Shown: positions 1 to 10,923, counted from the first letter of the stretch. The stretch is 64,000 nt of DNA from Paracoccaceae bacterium (GCA_014323785.1 JACONJ010000058.1:1-64000); one strand, 5' to 3'. Numbers and translations: made by a program. The notes: generated from the sequence alone by a model not told the origin.

Positions 1-759
1 GACGTGCTCTACGGCCATGGTGGCGATGACGTGCTTTCTGGCGAACTGGGGGATAATACGCTGGACGGCGGTCAGGGCAATGACACGCTCAAGGGCAACA
101 ACGGCAACGACGTGCTTATTGGGGGTGACAACAATGACAGGCTTATCGGTGGCCGCGGCACCGACAGGCTGCAGGGCGGCAGCGGTGCTGATTACCTGGA
201 CGCCGGCTTGGACGATGATACGCTGCAGGGCGGCGGGGGCAGCGACACGCTGCAGGGCGGCGCGGGAAATGACCTGGCCACCTATGCCGGGTCGTTTGCG
301 AGTGTGACTGTCAGCCTGATCCCGGGCGCGTTCAACTCCGGTGGCCATGCCCAAGGCGATGTGCTGAACAGTATTGAGCGCATCCGCGGCTCCAAACATG
401 CCGATGTCTTGATCGGTGATGTTGGCAACAACCGGATCAGGGGCGAAGGCGGGGCCGACACGCTGACCGGCGGTGGTGGCGACACGGATTACGACGTTTT
501 CATCTTCGTTGAGGACTGGGCCGATGGCACGGTCATCACCGATTTTAATGTGATTGATGACCAGATCAAATACAAGGGGCTGGATACGAATGATGTGTCC
601 TTCGCAAATCACGATAGCGACGGGGATGGCACGAATGACGGTGTTACCGCCACCTTGGCTGGCAGTGGCAACGTCCTGCTGCTGCAGGGCGTGGATTACG
701 ACGTTCTTATGGATAATGAGCAGGTCGGCGGAGACGGCACGGGAATTTTCATCATCTGA
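1..759 (+). CDS. RTX calcium-binding exoprotein, C-terminal part (5' end outside window)
   Basis: The reading frame is open from the first base, so the GTG at base 4 is not a credible start and the gene is truncated by the window edge. The visible part begins with about nine glycine/aspartate-rich nonapeptides of the GGxGxDxLx type (GGQGNDTL, GGSGADYL, GGAGNDLA). In the RTX family these form a Ca2+-loaded parallel beta-roll once outside the cell. A second block follows with a serralysin-like end (DVFIFVEDWADGTVITDF), typical of the C-terminal region read by type I secretion. It is therefore probably a secreted or surface protein exported by an ABC/MFP/TolC system, with no exporter in view. 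The function of the missing N-terminus cannot be told. It resembles the large RTX gene at 11-15 kb in repeat style. Confidence 0.88.
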   Translation, partial: DVLYGHGGDDVLSGELGDNTLDGGQGNDTLKGNNGNDVLIGGDNNDRLIGGRGTDRLQGGSGADYLDAGLDDDTLQGGGGSDTLQGGAGNDLATYAGSFASVTVSLIPGAFNSGGHAQGDVLNSIERIRGSKHADVLIGDVGNNRIRGEGGADTLTGGGGDTDYDVFIFVEDWADGTVITDFNVIDDQIKYKGLDTNDVSFANHDSDGDGTNDGVTATLAGSGNVLLLQGVDYDVLMDNEQVGGDGTGIFII

Positions 760-807
760 CCCCGCCAGCCCGGTGGCTGGTCCAGTGCCAGCACGGCACA
801 CACAACA

Positions 808-827
808 GGCCCGGCCGCGCCCGGGCC
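808..827 (+). terminator. Hairpin after the RTX gene
   Basis: A 7-bp perfect GC stem (GGCCCGG/CCGGGCC) with a 6-nt loop lies 49 bases after the RTX stop. There is no U-tract, so it may be a 3'-end stabiliser or a weak terminator rather than a classic intrinsic terminator. Confidence 0.35.
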
Positions 828-905
828 GTGCAGGGGGGGTGCGGGCGTGGCCCCCCGCCACACCCCAACCGGCGACAGGACAGCCCAAGTGAAGGCCCGC
901 GTGAT

Positions 906-2396
906 ATGACGGAACGCCCCATCTGGAACATGGCCACCGGGATCACGGATATTAAACCCGACCGCGCCGAACCTGGCGGCTCGGAAATCCCCGGCATCCG
1001 GGCCGTGTGGGCAGAACAAAGGGCGCGGCTGAAGGGTAGCCCCCAACTGGCAGAGTTCACGGAACGGCTAAGCCGTGAATGGGCAATTGAAACCAGCGTA
1101 ATCGAAAACCTGTACGAGATTGAACGCGGCGTCACGCAAACGCTGATCGAAAAGGGGTTTCAGGCCGACCTCATAAGCCATGGCACAACAAACAAACCCC
1201 GGGGCTATGTGCTCCAGCTCCTGCGCGACCAGAAGGATGCGCTTGACGGGGTTTTTGACTTCGTGAAAGGTGGCCGCAGCCTCTCGGTTTCCTACATCAG
1301 GGAACTTCACGCCGCCCTGCTGCGCAGCCAGCACACAACAGAAGGCGTGGACGCACAAGGGCAGCACATCAAAATCCCTTTGATCAAAGGGGCATGGAAG
1401 AAGCAGCCGAACCATCCCGTGCGGGAGGGCATCGCGTATAAATACTGCCCACCCGAACACGTTCAATCAGAGGTGGAACGCCTGATCACCCTGCACGGGC
1501 AGCACGTGGCGGATGATGTGCCGGATGATGTCCAGGCCGCGTGGCTGCATCACCGGTTCACCCGGATTCATCCGTTTCAGGATGGGAATGGCCGCGTTGC
1601 CCGCGCGATTGTCACCTTGGTGCTGGTAAAGCAGGGCCTGTTCCCCCTTGTTGTCACGCGCGATGACAAGCCGGAATACATTGACGCCCTCGAAGCGGCA
1701 GACGGGGGCGATCTGAAACCCCTTATTGCGCTGATCACACGGCTTCAGATGGCGCAGTTCCGCAAGGCCAGCGCGATTTCCGAATCCGTGCTGGCCAGGG
1801 AACCCGAATCTGCGGTTGCAGATCACGTTCAAACGGCCCTTGACGACCTTCGCAAAGCGGCCGGTAAGGCTGCGGCTGACAAACGAGAGGAATTTGAAAA
1901 GGTCTTTGATTATGCCGCCGCCATTGAGCAGGATATTAAAGACAGGCTGAACGCGATCACACCGGAACTGGAGGGCGCAGTGCAGCAAATCCTGGATAAC
2001 GCGGCCGTGCAGGTTAACCGAAGCGACGCTGAAACAGGCCACTATTTCCGCGCCCAGATTGTGGACACCGCCAAAAATCACCTGGGCTATTTTGCGAATA
2101 CCCGTGCATACCGGGCGTGGGTGGCACTTAACCTGAAGTGGTCGCGCCGGGCAAAACTGGTGTTTGCCATCCACGGCATCGGCAGGCCGTTTAATGGCAG
2201 CCTGATTTGCGCCCCATCCCTTGAATTCAAAGACCTTGATGAGGATGGGGCACCGCACACAGCACGGGTTCCCTTGGCCGAAGACGGGTTTGTTTTCTTT
2301 TATACCGAGGCCGAAGATCGCATTTTGGCGTGCTTCCGGCCCTGGCGGGAGCACGTGCTCACAACCGCCCTGCGAGAGGTAACACAAAACCTGTAA
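906..2396 (+). CDS. Fic family protein (class II, predicted AMP-transferase)
   Basis: A 497-aa protein if translation starts at the ATG at 906; the longer 522-aa frame adds a low-complexity GC-rich leader with no ribosome site. The Fic core motif HPFQDGNGRVAR is intact at residues 222-233, including the catalytic His and the GNGR anion hole. Fic enzymes transfer AMP (or another phosphate-containing group) from a nucleotide to a hydroxyl side chain of a target protein. An upstream TSVIEN at residues 63-68 fits the (S/T)xxxE(G/N) inhibitory helix, here N-terminal to the Fic core, which makes it a class II self-inhibited Fic. The region after the core is helical and charged, with no recognised domain. 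No antitoxin gene is adjacent, consistent with built-in inhibition. It sits between an RTX gene and tRNA-Gln and may be accessory. The target is unknown. Confidence 0.88.
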   Translation: MTERPIWNMATGITDIKPDRAEPGGSEIPGIRAVWAEQRARLKGSPQLAEFTERLSREWAIETSVIENLYEIERGVTQTLIEKGFQADLISHGTTNKPRGYVLQLLRDQKDALDGVFDFVKGGRSLSVSYIRELHAALLRSQHTTEGVDAQGQHIKIPLIKGAWKKQPNHPVREGIAYKYCPPEHVQSEVERLITLHGQHVADDVPDDVQAAWLHHRFTRIHPFQDGNGRVARAIVTLVLVKQGLFPLVVTRDDKPEYIDALEAADGGDLKPLIALITRLQMAQFRKASAISESVLAREPESAVADHVQTALDDLRKAAGKAAADKREEFEKVFDYAAAIEQDIKDRLNAITPELEGAVQQILDNAAVQVNRSDAETGHYFRAQIVDTAKNHLGYFANTRAYRAWVALNLKWSRRAKLVFAIHGIGRPFNGSLICAPSLEFKDLDEDGAPHTARVPLAEDGFVFFYTEAEDRILACFRPWREHVLTTALREVTQNL

Positions 2397-2460
2397 CACC
2401 TGTAACGCGGCCTTCCCGCACCCCCAAAACACAGGGTAAAAATTCACAAACACCGGAACC

Positions 2461-2535
2461 TGGCTGGGGTGGTAGGATTCGAACCTACGGTACACGGTAC
2501 CAAAAACCGCTGCCTTACCACTTGGCTACACCCCA
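2461..2535 (-). tRNA. tRNA-Gln (TTG anticodon)
   Basis: The minus strand reads TGGGGTGTAGCCAAGTGG at the 5' end and closes with CCCCA followed by an encoded GCCA 3' end. The acceptor stem pairs TGGGG with CCCCA, and the T arm carries GGTTCGAATCC. The anticodon stem GCGGT/ACCGT encloses loop TTTTGGT, giving anticodon TTG for glutamine (CAA/CAG). Length is 75 nt including CCA. The gene stands alone, with its 3' end facing the fic gene. Confidence 0.97.
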
Positions 2536-2647
2536 ACGCTGATGCGCTGGCTACGCCACAGAGGCCACAGAGTCAAGCCCTCTGGCCGATTTTCGGTGGC
2601 AAGCCTTGCGTTCTTCCCGCGCGATCCCTGCGGGGCTGATGATGCTG

Positions 2648-4144
2648 TCAGAACGTCTGGTCATAATCGCCAACCGATGGCTCGGTCCGGATGACGGCGT
2701 CCAGATCGTGGAAGATCGCGCGCATCTCGGCCGCACTCTCGGGGCTTTCACAAACCACCACAAGGTTCGGTGTGTTGGAAGAGGCACGGACCAAACCCCA
2801 CGCCCCATTGTCCAGCACCACCCGCGCACCATTGACGGTGATCACCTGCGTGATCCTGCGCCCGCCAAGCGTGCCCCCCTCGGCGGCCTTTGCCCTTAGC
2901 CTGGCCACAAGCCGCGCCAGCACTTGGTACTTCTGCGTATCGGCGCAATAGGGTGACATGGTCGGCGTGGCGAAGGTTTGTGGCAAGGCGCGGCGCAGGT
3001 CGGCCATTGATTTTCCGGGGTTCCGATCCATCAGCTTGCAGATTTCAACAGCAGCACGCAGGCCGCAGTCATAGCCGCGCCCGATGGGGGGGGCCAGAAA
3101 GTAGTGGCCCGATTTCTCAAACCCTGCCAGGGCCCCCACCGCGTGCATGCGGCACTTTATATGGCTGTGGCCGGTTTTCCAGTAATCCGCTTTGGCACCA
3201 TGGGCTTTCAACGCGGGGTCCGAGGCGAACAGCCCGGTGGATTTGACATCCGCCACAAAGGTTGCGCCCGGATAAAGCCGGGCCAGATCGCGGGCCAGGA
3301 TTACGCCCATTTTATCGGCAAAGATTTCCTCTCCCTCATTGTCAACCACGCCGCAACGGTCGCCATCGCCATCAAACCCAAGCGCAAAATCAGCACCCGA
3401 GGCGCGAACGCTGGTGGCCATGTCGTGCAGCATGTCCAGATTCTCGGGGTTCGGGTTGTAGTTTGGAAAGGTGTAGTCAAGCGTGGTATGAGAGGGCACA
3501 ACCTCTACCCCCAAACGCCGAAACAGTTCGGGGGCAAAGGCGGACGCGGTACCGTTGCCTGTGGCGCAGACAACCTTGAGCTTTCGGGTGATCCGGACAC
3601 CGCCCGCCAGGTCGTCCAGGTAGGCTGCGCGCACCCCATCAATGAACGCATAACCGCCGCCGGGGCGGGCCTTTCCCGCGCCGCCCATCACAATATCGCG
3701 CAGGTGGCTCATCTGATCCGGGCCATGGGTCAGCGGGCGGTGAAAGCCCATTTTGACCCCAGTCCAGCCGTTCGGGTTGTGTGAGGCCGTCACCATCGCC
3801 ACCGCCGGTGCATCAAGGTGGAACTGCGCGAAATAGGCCATGGGGCTGATGGCGGTGCCGATATCCTTTACCTGGATGCCCGCCTGCATCAGCCCCAGGA
3901 TCAGGGCGTTTTTCACCGAAAGCGAGTACTCGCGGTAATCGTTCCCCACCGCGATCACGGGCGCGATCCCGGCCTCATACATCTGTGTGCCCAGGCCCAG
4001 GCCAAGCGCAGAAAGGCCGGGCAGATTGATCTCATCCGGGTATTTCCAGCGTGCGTCATATTCACGAAAACCCGCGGGTGCGATCATCGGAACGTGCAGG
4101 AAATCCCAGCAGTTCCGCGTCACTTCGGGCAGGGGTGTTTTCAT
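2648..4144 (-). CDS. Phosphomannomutase/phosphoglucomutase (alpha-D-phosphohexomutase)
   Basis: A 498-aa member of the phosphohexomutase superfamily, which interconverts hexose 6-phosphate and 1-phosphate for envelope polysaccharide precursors. The phosphoserine loop TASHNPNG is at residues 119-126 (Ser121), the metal-binding DGDGDR at 258-263, and the sugar-binding EKSGH at 343-347. The C-terminal phosphate-binding region includes RASSNTPN. I prefer the ATG at 4144 because a GGAG box lies 8 nt upstream and this start falls 19 bp after the kdsA stop; the longer frame from 4201 would overlap kdsA. It is therefore the second gene of a kdsA-mutase unit, and both products feed LPS or capsule sugars. 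Whether mannose, glucose or both are the natural substrate cannot be read from sequence. Confidence 0.93.
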   Translation of the reverse strand: MKTPLPEVTRNCWDFLHVPMIAPAGFREYDARWKYPDEINLPGLSALGLGLGTQMYEAGIAPVIAVGNDYREYSLSVKNALILGLMQAGIQVKDIGTAISPMAYFAQFHLDAPAVAMVTASHNPNGWTGVKMGFHRPLTHGPDQMSHLRDIVMGGAGKARPGGGYAFIDGVRAAYLDDLAGGVRITRKLKVVCATGNGTASAFAPELFRRLGVEVVPSHTTLDYTFPNYNPNPENLDMLHDMATSVRASGADFALGFDGDGDRCGVVDNEGEEIFADKMGVILARDLARLYPGATFVADVKSTGLFASDPALKAHGAKADYWKTGHSHIKCRMHAVGALAGFEKSGHYFLAPPIGRGYDCGLRAAVEICKLMDRNPGKSMADLRRALPQTFATPTMSPYCADTQKYQVLARLVARLRAKAAEGGTLGGRRITQVITVNGARVVLDNGAWGLVRASSNTPNLVVVCESPESAAEMRAIFHDLDAVIRTEPSVGDYDQTF

Positions 4145-4163
4145 CGGGGCAGCTCCGTTCAGG

Positions 4164-4997
4164 TCAAAGGCGAATGGGGGCTTCTTTCGCAAGGGCATCA
4201 AATTGCATCCAGGTTCTGATCAAACCCGGCATATCCGACAGGTGAATCATATTCGGCCCGTCGCAGGGGGCCGTGTCGGGGTCTTGATGGGTTTCGGTGA
4301 ACAGCCCGCCAATCCCAAGGGCGATGGCGGCCCGCGCCAGGACCGGGGCAAATTCCCGCTGCCCGCCAGAGGTTCCCCCCAATCCGCCGGGCTGTGCGAC
4401 GGCATGGGTGGCATCCATGACAACCGGGTAGCCTGTCCTGGCCATTTCCGGCAGGGAGCGCATATCAACCACAAGCGTGTTATAGCCGAATGACACCCCG
4501 CGTTCCGTCAAAAGAATACGCCTGTTGCCCGTGCTTTCGATCTTGGCAACCACGTGGGCCATGTCCCAGGGGGCCATGAATTGGCCCTTTTTGACGTTGA
4601 TCGCCGCGCCCGTTTTGCCGGCCGCAAGCAGCAGCGGGGTTTGACGGCACAGAAAGGCCGGGATTTGCAGAACATCACAGACCGCGGCCACGGGGGCGCA
4701 ATGTTCCGGTTCATGAACATCCGTCAAAACCGGAACGCCAATCGCGGCTTTCACGGATTGCAGAACCTTCAGCCCCTGTTCCAGGCCAGGGGCCGGGGCG
4801 GCGGTGATTGAACTGCGGTTGGCCTTGTCGTAGGAGCCCTTGAACACATACTGCGCCCCGGCCGCGTTGCAGGCGTCTTTCAGGGTGCCCGCAATCATGT
4901 GTGCATGATCCACGCTTTCCAACTGGCAGGGCCCCGCGATGACTGTTAATGTGCGGTCATTGCCGCAGGTCACCGCACCGATGTTTACGTGTTTCAT
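4164..4997 (-). CDS. kdsA: 3-deoxy-8-phosphooctulonate synthase (KDO-8-P synthase)
   Basis: A 277-aa class I aldolase-like enzyme that condenses phosphoenolpyruvate with arabinose 5-phosphate to KDO 8-phosphate for lipopolysaccharide core. Visible motifs are VIAGPCQLES near residue 20, FKGSYDKANRSS near 52, LTDVH near 91 and MDATHAV near 194. Cys24, His198, Glu235 and Asp246 match the four metal ligands of the metal-dependent KdsA class; the metal-free E. coli type has Asn in place of the cysteine. It is followed 19 bp later by the phosphohexomutase gene, so the two are probably cotranscribed. The only Shine-Dalgarno-like bases upstream are a weak GGA. Confidence 0.96.
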   Translation of the reverse strand: MKHVNIGAVTCGNDRTLTVIAGPCQLESVDHAHMIAGTLKDACNAAGAQYVFKGSYDKANRSSITAAPAPGLEQGLKVLQSVKAAIGVPVLTDVHEPEHCAPVAAVCDVLQIPAFLCRQTPLLLAAGKTGAAINVKKGQFMAPWDMAHVVAKIESTGNRRILLTERGVSFGYNTLVVDMRSLPEMARTGYPVVMDATHAVAQPGGLGGTSGGQREFAPVLARAAIALGIGGLFTETHQDPDTAPCDGPNMIHLSDMPGLIRTWMQFDALAKEAPIRL

Positions 4998-5276
4998 GTT
5001 CCGGGCATAAATCTGTTTGCAGATGGTATGATGCGATTAAACGCCGGAACAGACCCGAAAGGCAAGCCCGCATATTTCGCGCCCGTTCCGCGGTTGCGCT
5101 TGGAACAGGCGACATCGATGTTTTGCGCCCGAAAAATTTTGTTCTTAATCAATGGGTTAAACCAAAATGCGAAAAGATGAAAACAGACGTTGCAACATCT
5201 CAAGATTGTCATTAAGGTTTTGCACAAGTGCTGGCAATCCCGCCCGCACCTGAAAACCAGACCAGATGGGGGCACA
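4998..5276. other. Intergenic region upstream of kdsA and the 53-aa gene
   Basis: A divergent promoter region of about 280 bases between kdsA (minus) and the small gene at 5277 (plus). It is locally AT-richer around 5136-5175. I see no convincing gene, tRNA or repeat in it. Confidence 0.6.
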
Positions 5277-5438
5277 ATGGCTACGAGGAAATGGAAAGTA
5301 CGAATTCGCTTGTCCAAGTCCGGCGGTATCCAACAAACCGTCTATGTGGATGCAGATTATGCATACAATGCCAAGCTGATGATCGAAGCCCAATACGGTG
5401 CAGGATGCATCGTTGGTGGCTCGCCGCAACCAGCCTAA
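5277..5438 (+). CDS. Small conserved-looking protein, 53 aa, unknown function
   Basis: The ATG at 5277 is preceded by a GGGGG box 4-8 bases upstream. It gives a basic 53-aa protein beginning MATRKWKVRIRLSKSG and ending YGAGCIVGGSPQPA. The pattern of a short basic beta-strand, then QQTVYVDAD, then a helix (NAKLMIEAQYGAG) looks like a compact alpha/beta fold and is too orderly to be a chance frame. No signal peptide, membrane segment or Cys pair is present. I do not recognise the family with confidence. The longer frame from 5190 lacks a ribosome site. Confidence 0.6.
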   Translation: MATRKWKVRIRLSKSGGIQQTVYVDADYAYNAKLMIEAQYGAGCIVGGSPQPA

Positions 5439-5544
5439 CTCACCGCAATCGCGATGATCGCACCGCCCGTCAGCAGTGATGGGCCAGTGGTTCTGCCCGG
5501 TGCACGATACAGGCATCGGGCAGCACTGTTCAGGCAAGCGCACC

Positions 5545-5746
5545 CTAGGCGATTCCCGCAGTGATTGCACCGGTTAGGACCGAACCCTCAATCCCCACAT
5601 CCGCACCCAGGGTACCCATGGGCAAACCTTTGGGGCTTGCACGCACCAGCCTGCGGATGATAGCCAGCCGTTTTTCGGATCCAAGCGCGGCAAAGGCCGT
5701 TGCGGCCCAGACGATGTCGGACGGGGGGAAGGTTATCCTGTTTCAT
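5545..5746 (-). pseudogene. ArsR-type winged-helix regulator remnant, frameshifted and truncated
   Basis: On the minus strand a good ATG at 5746 opens a frame reading MKQDNLPP. One base later the frame switches into a clear ArsR-family helix-turn-helix segment (TAFAALGSEKRLAIIRRL, then GLPMGTLGADVGIEGSVLT). The switch falls at a run of six C (six G on the plus strand, 5723-5728); removing one C restores a single frame. After GSVLT the protein loses the usual HHLK recognition-helix sequence and stops at 5545. Fragments in other frames follow but no intact continuation. This is a decayed repressor gene, unless the C-run is a sequencing error, which would still leave the C-terminus missing. Confidence 0.6.
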
Positions 5747-5822
5747 ATTTCCATATTTATAGAAACAACGAAATCTTGTCAATTGCTTTTCTTTTGGTGC
5801 GCCCGGCTTTATACCTTTTTCC

Positions 5823-6413
5823 ATGCAATCCATGAGCCTGGCAGATGAGATCAGGCGATGTCGCCTTTGCGCCGGGCAGTTCCGCGCCACAGCCACCGGC
5901 CACGCCCCGCGCCCTGTGGTGTGGTTTGACCCCGCCGCGCGAATCCTTGTGGCCGGCCAGGCACCAGGGCGGCGTGTGCATGAAACGGGCCTGCCGTTCA
6001 ATGACCGTTCCGGTGACCGGCTGCGGGACTGGATGGGGCTTGACCGGGCGCAGTTCTATGACCGGTCCCGCCTGGCCATTGTGTCCATGGCGTTCTGCTT
6101 TCCGGGCTATGATGCGCATGGCAGAGATCTGCCGCCGCCAAAGATTTGCGCGGCGACTTGGCGTGAACGGGTGATGGCGACCCTGCCCAACATTGCCCTG
6201 ACCCTTCTGGTCGGCGGTTCTGCCCACAACTGGCACTTGGGGCGCAAGGCCCGGGTGGCTGATACGGTTGCCGCTTGGCACAGTTTGCCGCCCGGCGTTA
6301 TGGCATTGCCGCACCCGTCCTGGCGCAATACGGACTGGCTAAGGAAGAACCCCTGGTTCGCGGCCCGGCTTTTGCCGGTTTTGCGCACCCGAGTGGCAGA
6401 GGCTTTGCGATGA
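5823..6413 (+). CDS. Uracil-DNA glycosylase family protein, family 4/5-like with predicted [4Fe-4S] cluster
   Basis: A 196-aa protein of the uracil-DNA glycosylase superfamily. The water-activating/uracil pocket motif is VAGQAPGRRVHETGLPF at residues 43-59, and the DNA-contact motif is HPSWRN at 164-169 in place of the usual HPSPRN. Four cysteines at 13, 16, 92 and 109 reproduce the C-x2-C...C-x16-C spacing of Fe-S family-4 enzymes. The likely role is excision of uracil from DNA at the start of base-excision repair. Two in-frame ATGs lie at 5823 and 5832, and neither has a strong ribosome site. It stands between the ArsR remnant and ilvC, apparently monocistronic. The exact subfamily is uncertain. 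Confidence 0.83.
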   Translation: MQSMSLADEIRRCRLCAGQFRATATGHAPRPVVWFDPAARILVAGQAPGRRVHETGLPFNDRSGDRLRDWMGLDRAQFYDRSRLAIVSMAFCFPGYDAHGRDLPPPKICAATWRERVMATLPNIALTLLVGGSAHNWHLGRKARVADTVAAWHSLPPGVMALPHPSWRNTDWLRKNPWFAARLLPVLRTRVAEALR

Positions 6414-6487
6414 CGACACCCCATGGAACATCAAACGGCCAGTGGCCGGGTGGCCCACACAGAGCTGGCCTTGCGTGATGTCAGCGG

Positions 6488-8889
<2,402 letters not shown>

Positions 8890-9053
8890 TGCGTATACTC
8901 CCCCCCATTTGCATCCTGGGAAATAAAAACAGAGGAGTCAATTGCGACGGTCCAGAATGCCGCGGCCCCACCAAAGATCCTAATCCGAATGGGACTCGAT
9001 TTGCAGTTGATGATCCTAACGCGGGGTTAATCCAGCCAGGGGCAGGGCGGTGA

Positions 9054-10208
9054 TCAGGCCGGAATGCTTTTGCGCACACGCATTGCTGTGACGAAGCGTT
9101 CAAACAGGTCATAACTGTCCTGCGGTCCTGGGCTTGCTTCCGGGTGGTATTGCACCGAGAACACGGGCTGGCCTTCCACGCAAAGGCCGCAATTTGACCC
9201 GTCGAACAGTGAAACATGCGTCTCTTTCACACCCTTGGGCAGGCTTTGGCGGTCCACAGTAAAGCCATGGTTCATCGAGGTGATTTTGACCTTGCCGGTT
9301 TCCAGGTCTTTCACAGGGTGGTTTGCCCCGTGATGGCCGTGCTTCATCTTGACGGTCCGCGCCCCCAGGGTCAGGGCCAGCATCTGGTGGCCCAGGCAGA
9401 TGCCAAAGACGGGCAGGTCAGCCTTGAGCACCTGCCGGATCATCGGGATGGCGTAGGCACCGGTTGCGGCCGGATCGCCGGGGCCGTTCGACAGAAACAC
9501 TCCGTCCGGCGCCCGGGCCAGCACATCTTCCGCCGTTGCGGTGGCGGGCATCACAGTGACATCGCACCCGGCAGAGGCAAGGCAGCGCAGAATGTTGCGC
9601 TTGGCACCATAGTCGACCGCCACAACCTTTGGGCCCGGCCCCTTGCGCCGGCTGTAGCCCCTGGGCCAGGCCCACCGCAGTTCATCCCACCGGCAGGGTT
9701 GCGCACAGGTGACATCCCTGGCCATATCCGCGCCCTCGAGCCCGGCAAAGCCCCGGGCCGCAACCGCCAATGCGTCCGTATCGAACTGTCCCTTTGGATC
9801 GTGGGCCAGGGACGCATGGGCTGCGCCCTGCCGGCGGATGGCACGGGTCAGGCGGCGGGTATCAACACCGCTGATGCAGATGCGCCCGCGTTTTGCCAGC
9901 CAGTGTGTCAGCTCCCCCCTGGCCCGCCAATTCGAGGGTGATGTCGAATGCCATCTCACCACCATGCCCGCGGCCACCGCACCGGTGGTTTCGTCATCAT
10001 CGGCATTCACGCCGGTGTTGCCGATGTGGGGAAAGGTAAAGATGACAATCTGCCCAGCATAGGACGGGTCGGTCATAATCTCCTGATACCCGGTCATGGC
10101 GGTGTTGAAACACAGCTCGGCCACCGTTTGGCCCGTAGCACCAAAGCCGCGTCCGTAAAAGGCCGTACCATCGGCCAGCACCAGGCAGGCGGTCGGGATG
10201 TCTGGCAT
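9054..10208 (-). CDS. carA: Carbamoyl-phosphate synthase small (glutaminase) subunit
   Basis: A 384-aa subunit that hydrolyses glutamine and passes ammonia to CarB for carbamoyl phosphate, used in arginine and pyrimidine synthesis. I use the ATG at 10208 because GGAG stands 7 bases upstream and family proteins begin close to this point (ACLVLADGT); the ORF-track start adds 14 residues. The N-terminal CPSase small-chain domain contains FNTAMTGYQEI. The class I amidotransferase domain shows the nucleophile in FGICLGHQML near residue 265 and the His/Glu pair in QYHPEASPGP. carB is not adjacent. The divergent neighbour is the yqeY gene, and the region between carries two direct repeats. Confidence 0.97.
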   Translation of the reverse strand: MPDIPTACLVLADGTAFYGRGFGATGQTVAELCFNTAMTGYQEIMTDPSYAGQIVIFTFPHIGNTGVNADDDETTGAVAAGMVVRWHSTSPSNWRARGELTHWLAKRGRICISGVDTRRLTRAIRRQGAAHASLAHDPKGQFDTDALAVAARGFAGLEGADMARDVTCAQPCRWDELRWAWPRGYSRRKGPGPKVVAVDYGAKRNILRCLASAGCDVTVMPATATAEDVLARAPDGVFLSNGPGDPAATGAYAIPMIRQVLKADLPVFGICLGHQMLALTLGARTVKMKHGHHGANHPVKDLETGKVKITSMNHGFTVDRQSLPKGVKETHVSLFDGSNCGLCVEGQPVFSVQYHPEASPGPQDSYDLFERFVTAMRVRKSIPA

Positions 10209-10280
10209 GGGTGACTCCGCGCTTGGATATACAGGGCCGGAAAACCGCATGAACCCTATGGCTGGTTCACGGCACGGTCA

Positions 10281-10384
10281 AGCTTCCGCATGCGTGCCCG
10301 GCGGGCATGTTGCAACATTTACCGGGTTGTGGTTGTGCTTGACAGATCAGCTCCGCATGCGTGCCCAGCGGGCATGTTGCAACA
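10281..10384. repeat. Two direct repeats of about 37 bp in the carA/yqeY divergent promoter region
   Basis: Copies at 10281-10317 and 10349-10384 differ by one deletion and one substitution and are 68 bp apart. Each carries an internal inverted repeat, TGCCCGGCGGGCA in copy one (TGCCCAGCGGGCA in copy two), and ends GCATGTTGCAACA. A TTGACA box lies at 10340-10345, just before copy two. The arrangement looks like two operators or duplicated promoter DNA between divergent genes. Confidence 0.6.
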
Positions 10385-10464
10385 GGTGACCGGATGGCCT
10401 ATTGACAGCCACATCAGGCCGGACCATGGCCTTGATTTCGGAAACCGCCACAGGAAAACGCACC

Positions 10465-10923
10465 ATGCCACTCAGAGAGCGGATTACATCGGCGATGAAA
10501 TCGGCCATGAAGGAACAGGACGCCCCGCGGCTGTCAACGCTTCGGCTGATCAACGCCGCGATCAAGGATCACGACATCAATGCCCGTGCCAAAGGCAATC
10601 ATGATGGTGTAGACGACGCTTCCGTGCGTCAAATCCTTGGCAAAATGGTCAAACAGCGCCAGGAAAGCACACAAGCCTATGAAGAGGGCGGACGCTTGGA
10701 ATTAGCCGCAGGGGAACAGGCCGAGATTGCAGTGATCAAGGAATTTCTTCCCCGGCAACTGTCGGAAGCGGAGATCGCGGTCGCCATTCAGGATGCGATC
10801 ACGGGTACAGGGGCCAGGGATATCCGCGACATGGGCCGTGTGATGGGCGCGTTGAAATCAAAATACTCTGGGCAGATGGACTTTGGGCGCGTCGGCCCAA
10901 TGGTCAAGGATCACCTGGCCTGA
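10465..10923 (+). CDS. GatB/YqeY domain protein
   Basis: A 152-aa stand-alone YqeY protein. The start at 10465 (MPLRERITSAMKSAMKEQD) has an AGGA box about 9 bases upstream and matches the usual family N-terminus. The protein is almost all helix: an N-terminal helical bundle (LSTLRLINAAIKDHD) then the tail domain (EIAVIKEFLPRQLSEAEI, DMGRVMGALKSKYSGQMD) that in GatB contacts tRNA. The cellular role of free YqeY is not established; tRNA-dependent amidation or aminoacyl-tRNA contact is the family-based guess. It is followed by a strong hairpin and converges with the RTX adhesin gene. Confidence 0.92.
   Translation: MPLRERITSAMKSAMKEQDAPRLSTLRLINAAIKDHDINARAKGNHDGVDDASVRQILGKMVKQRQESTQAYEEGGRLELAAGEQAEIAVIKEFLPRQLSEAEIAVAIQDAITGTGARDIRDMGRVMGALKSKYSGQMDFGRVGPMVKDHLA

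Noticed and set aside
1467-2495. 342-codon minus-strand frame opposite fic
   Set aside because: Antisense to a gene with an intact catalytic motif; contains no recognisable domain.
2330-2542. Plus-strand frame of 70 codons containing GWGGRIRTYGTRYQ
   Set aside because: It is the reverse complement of the tRNA-Gln gene; this peptide is a well-known false ORF over tRNA genes.
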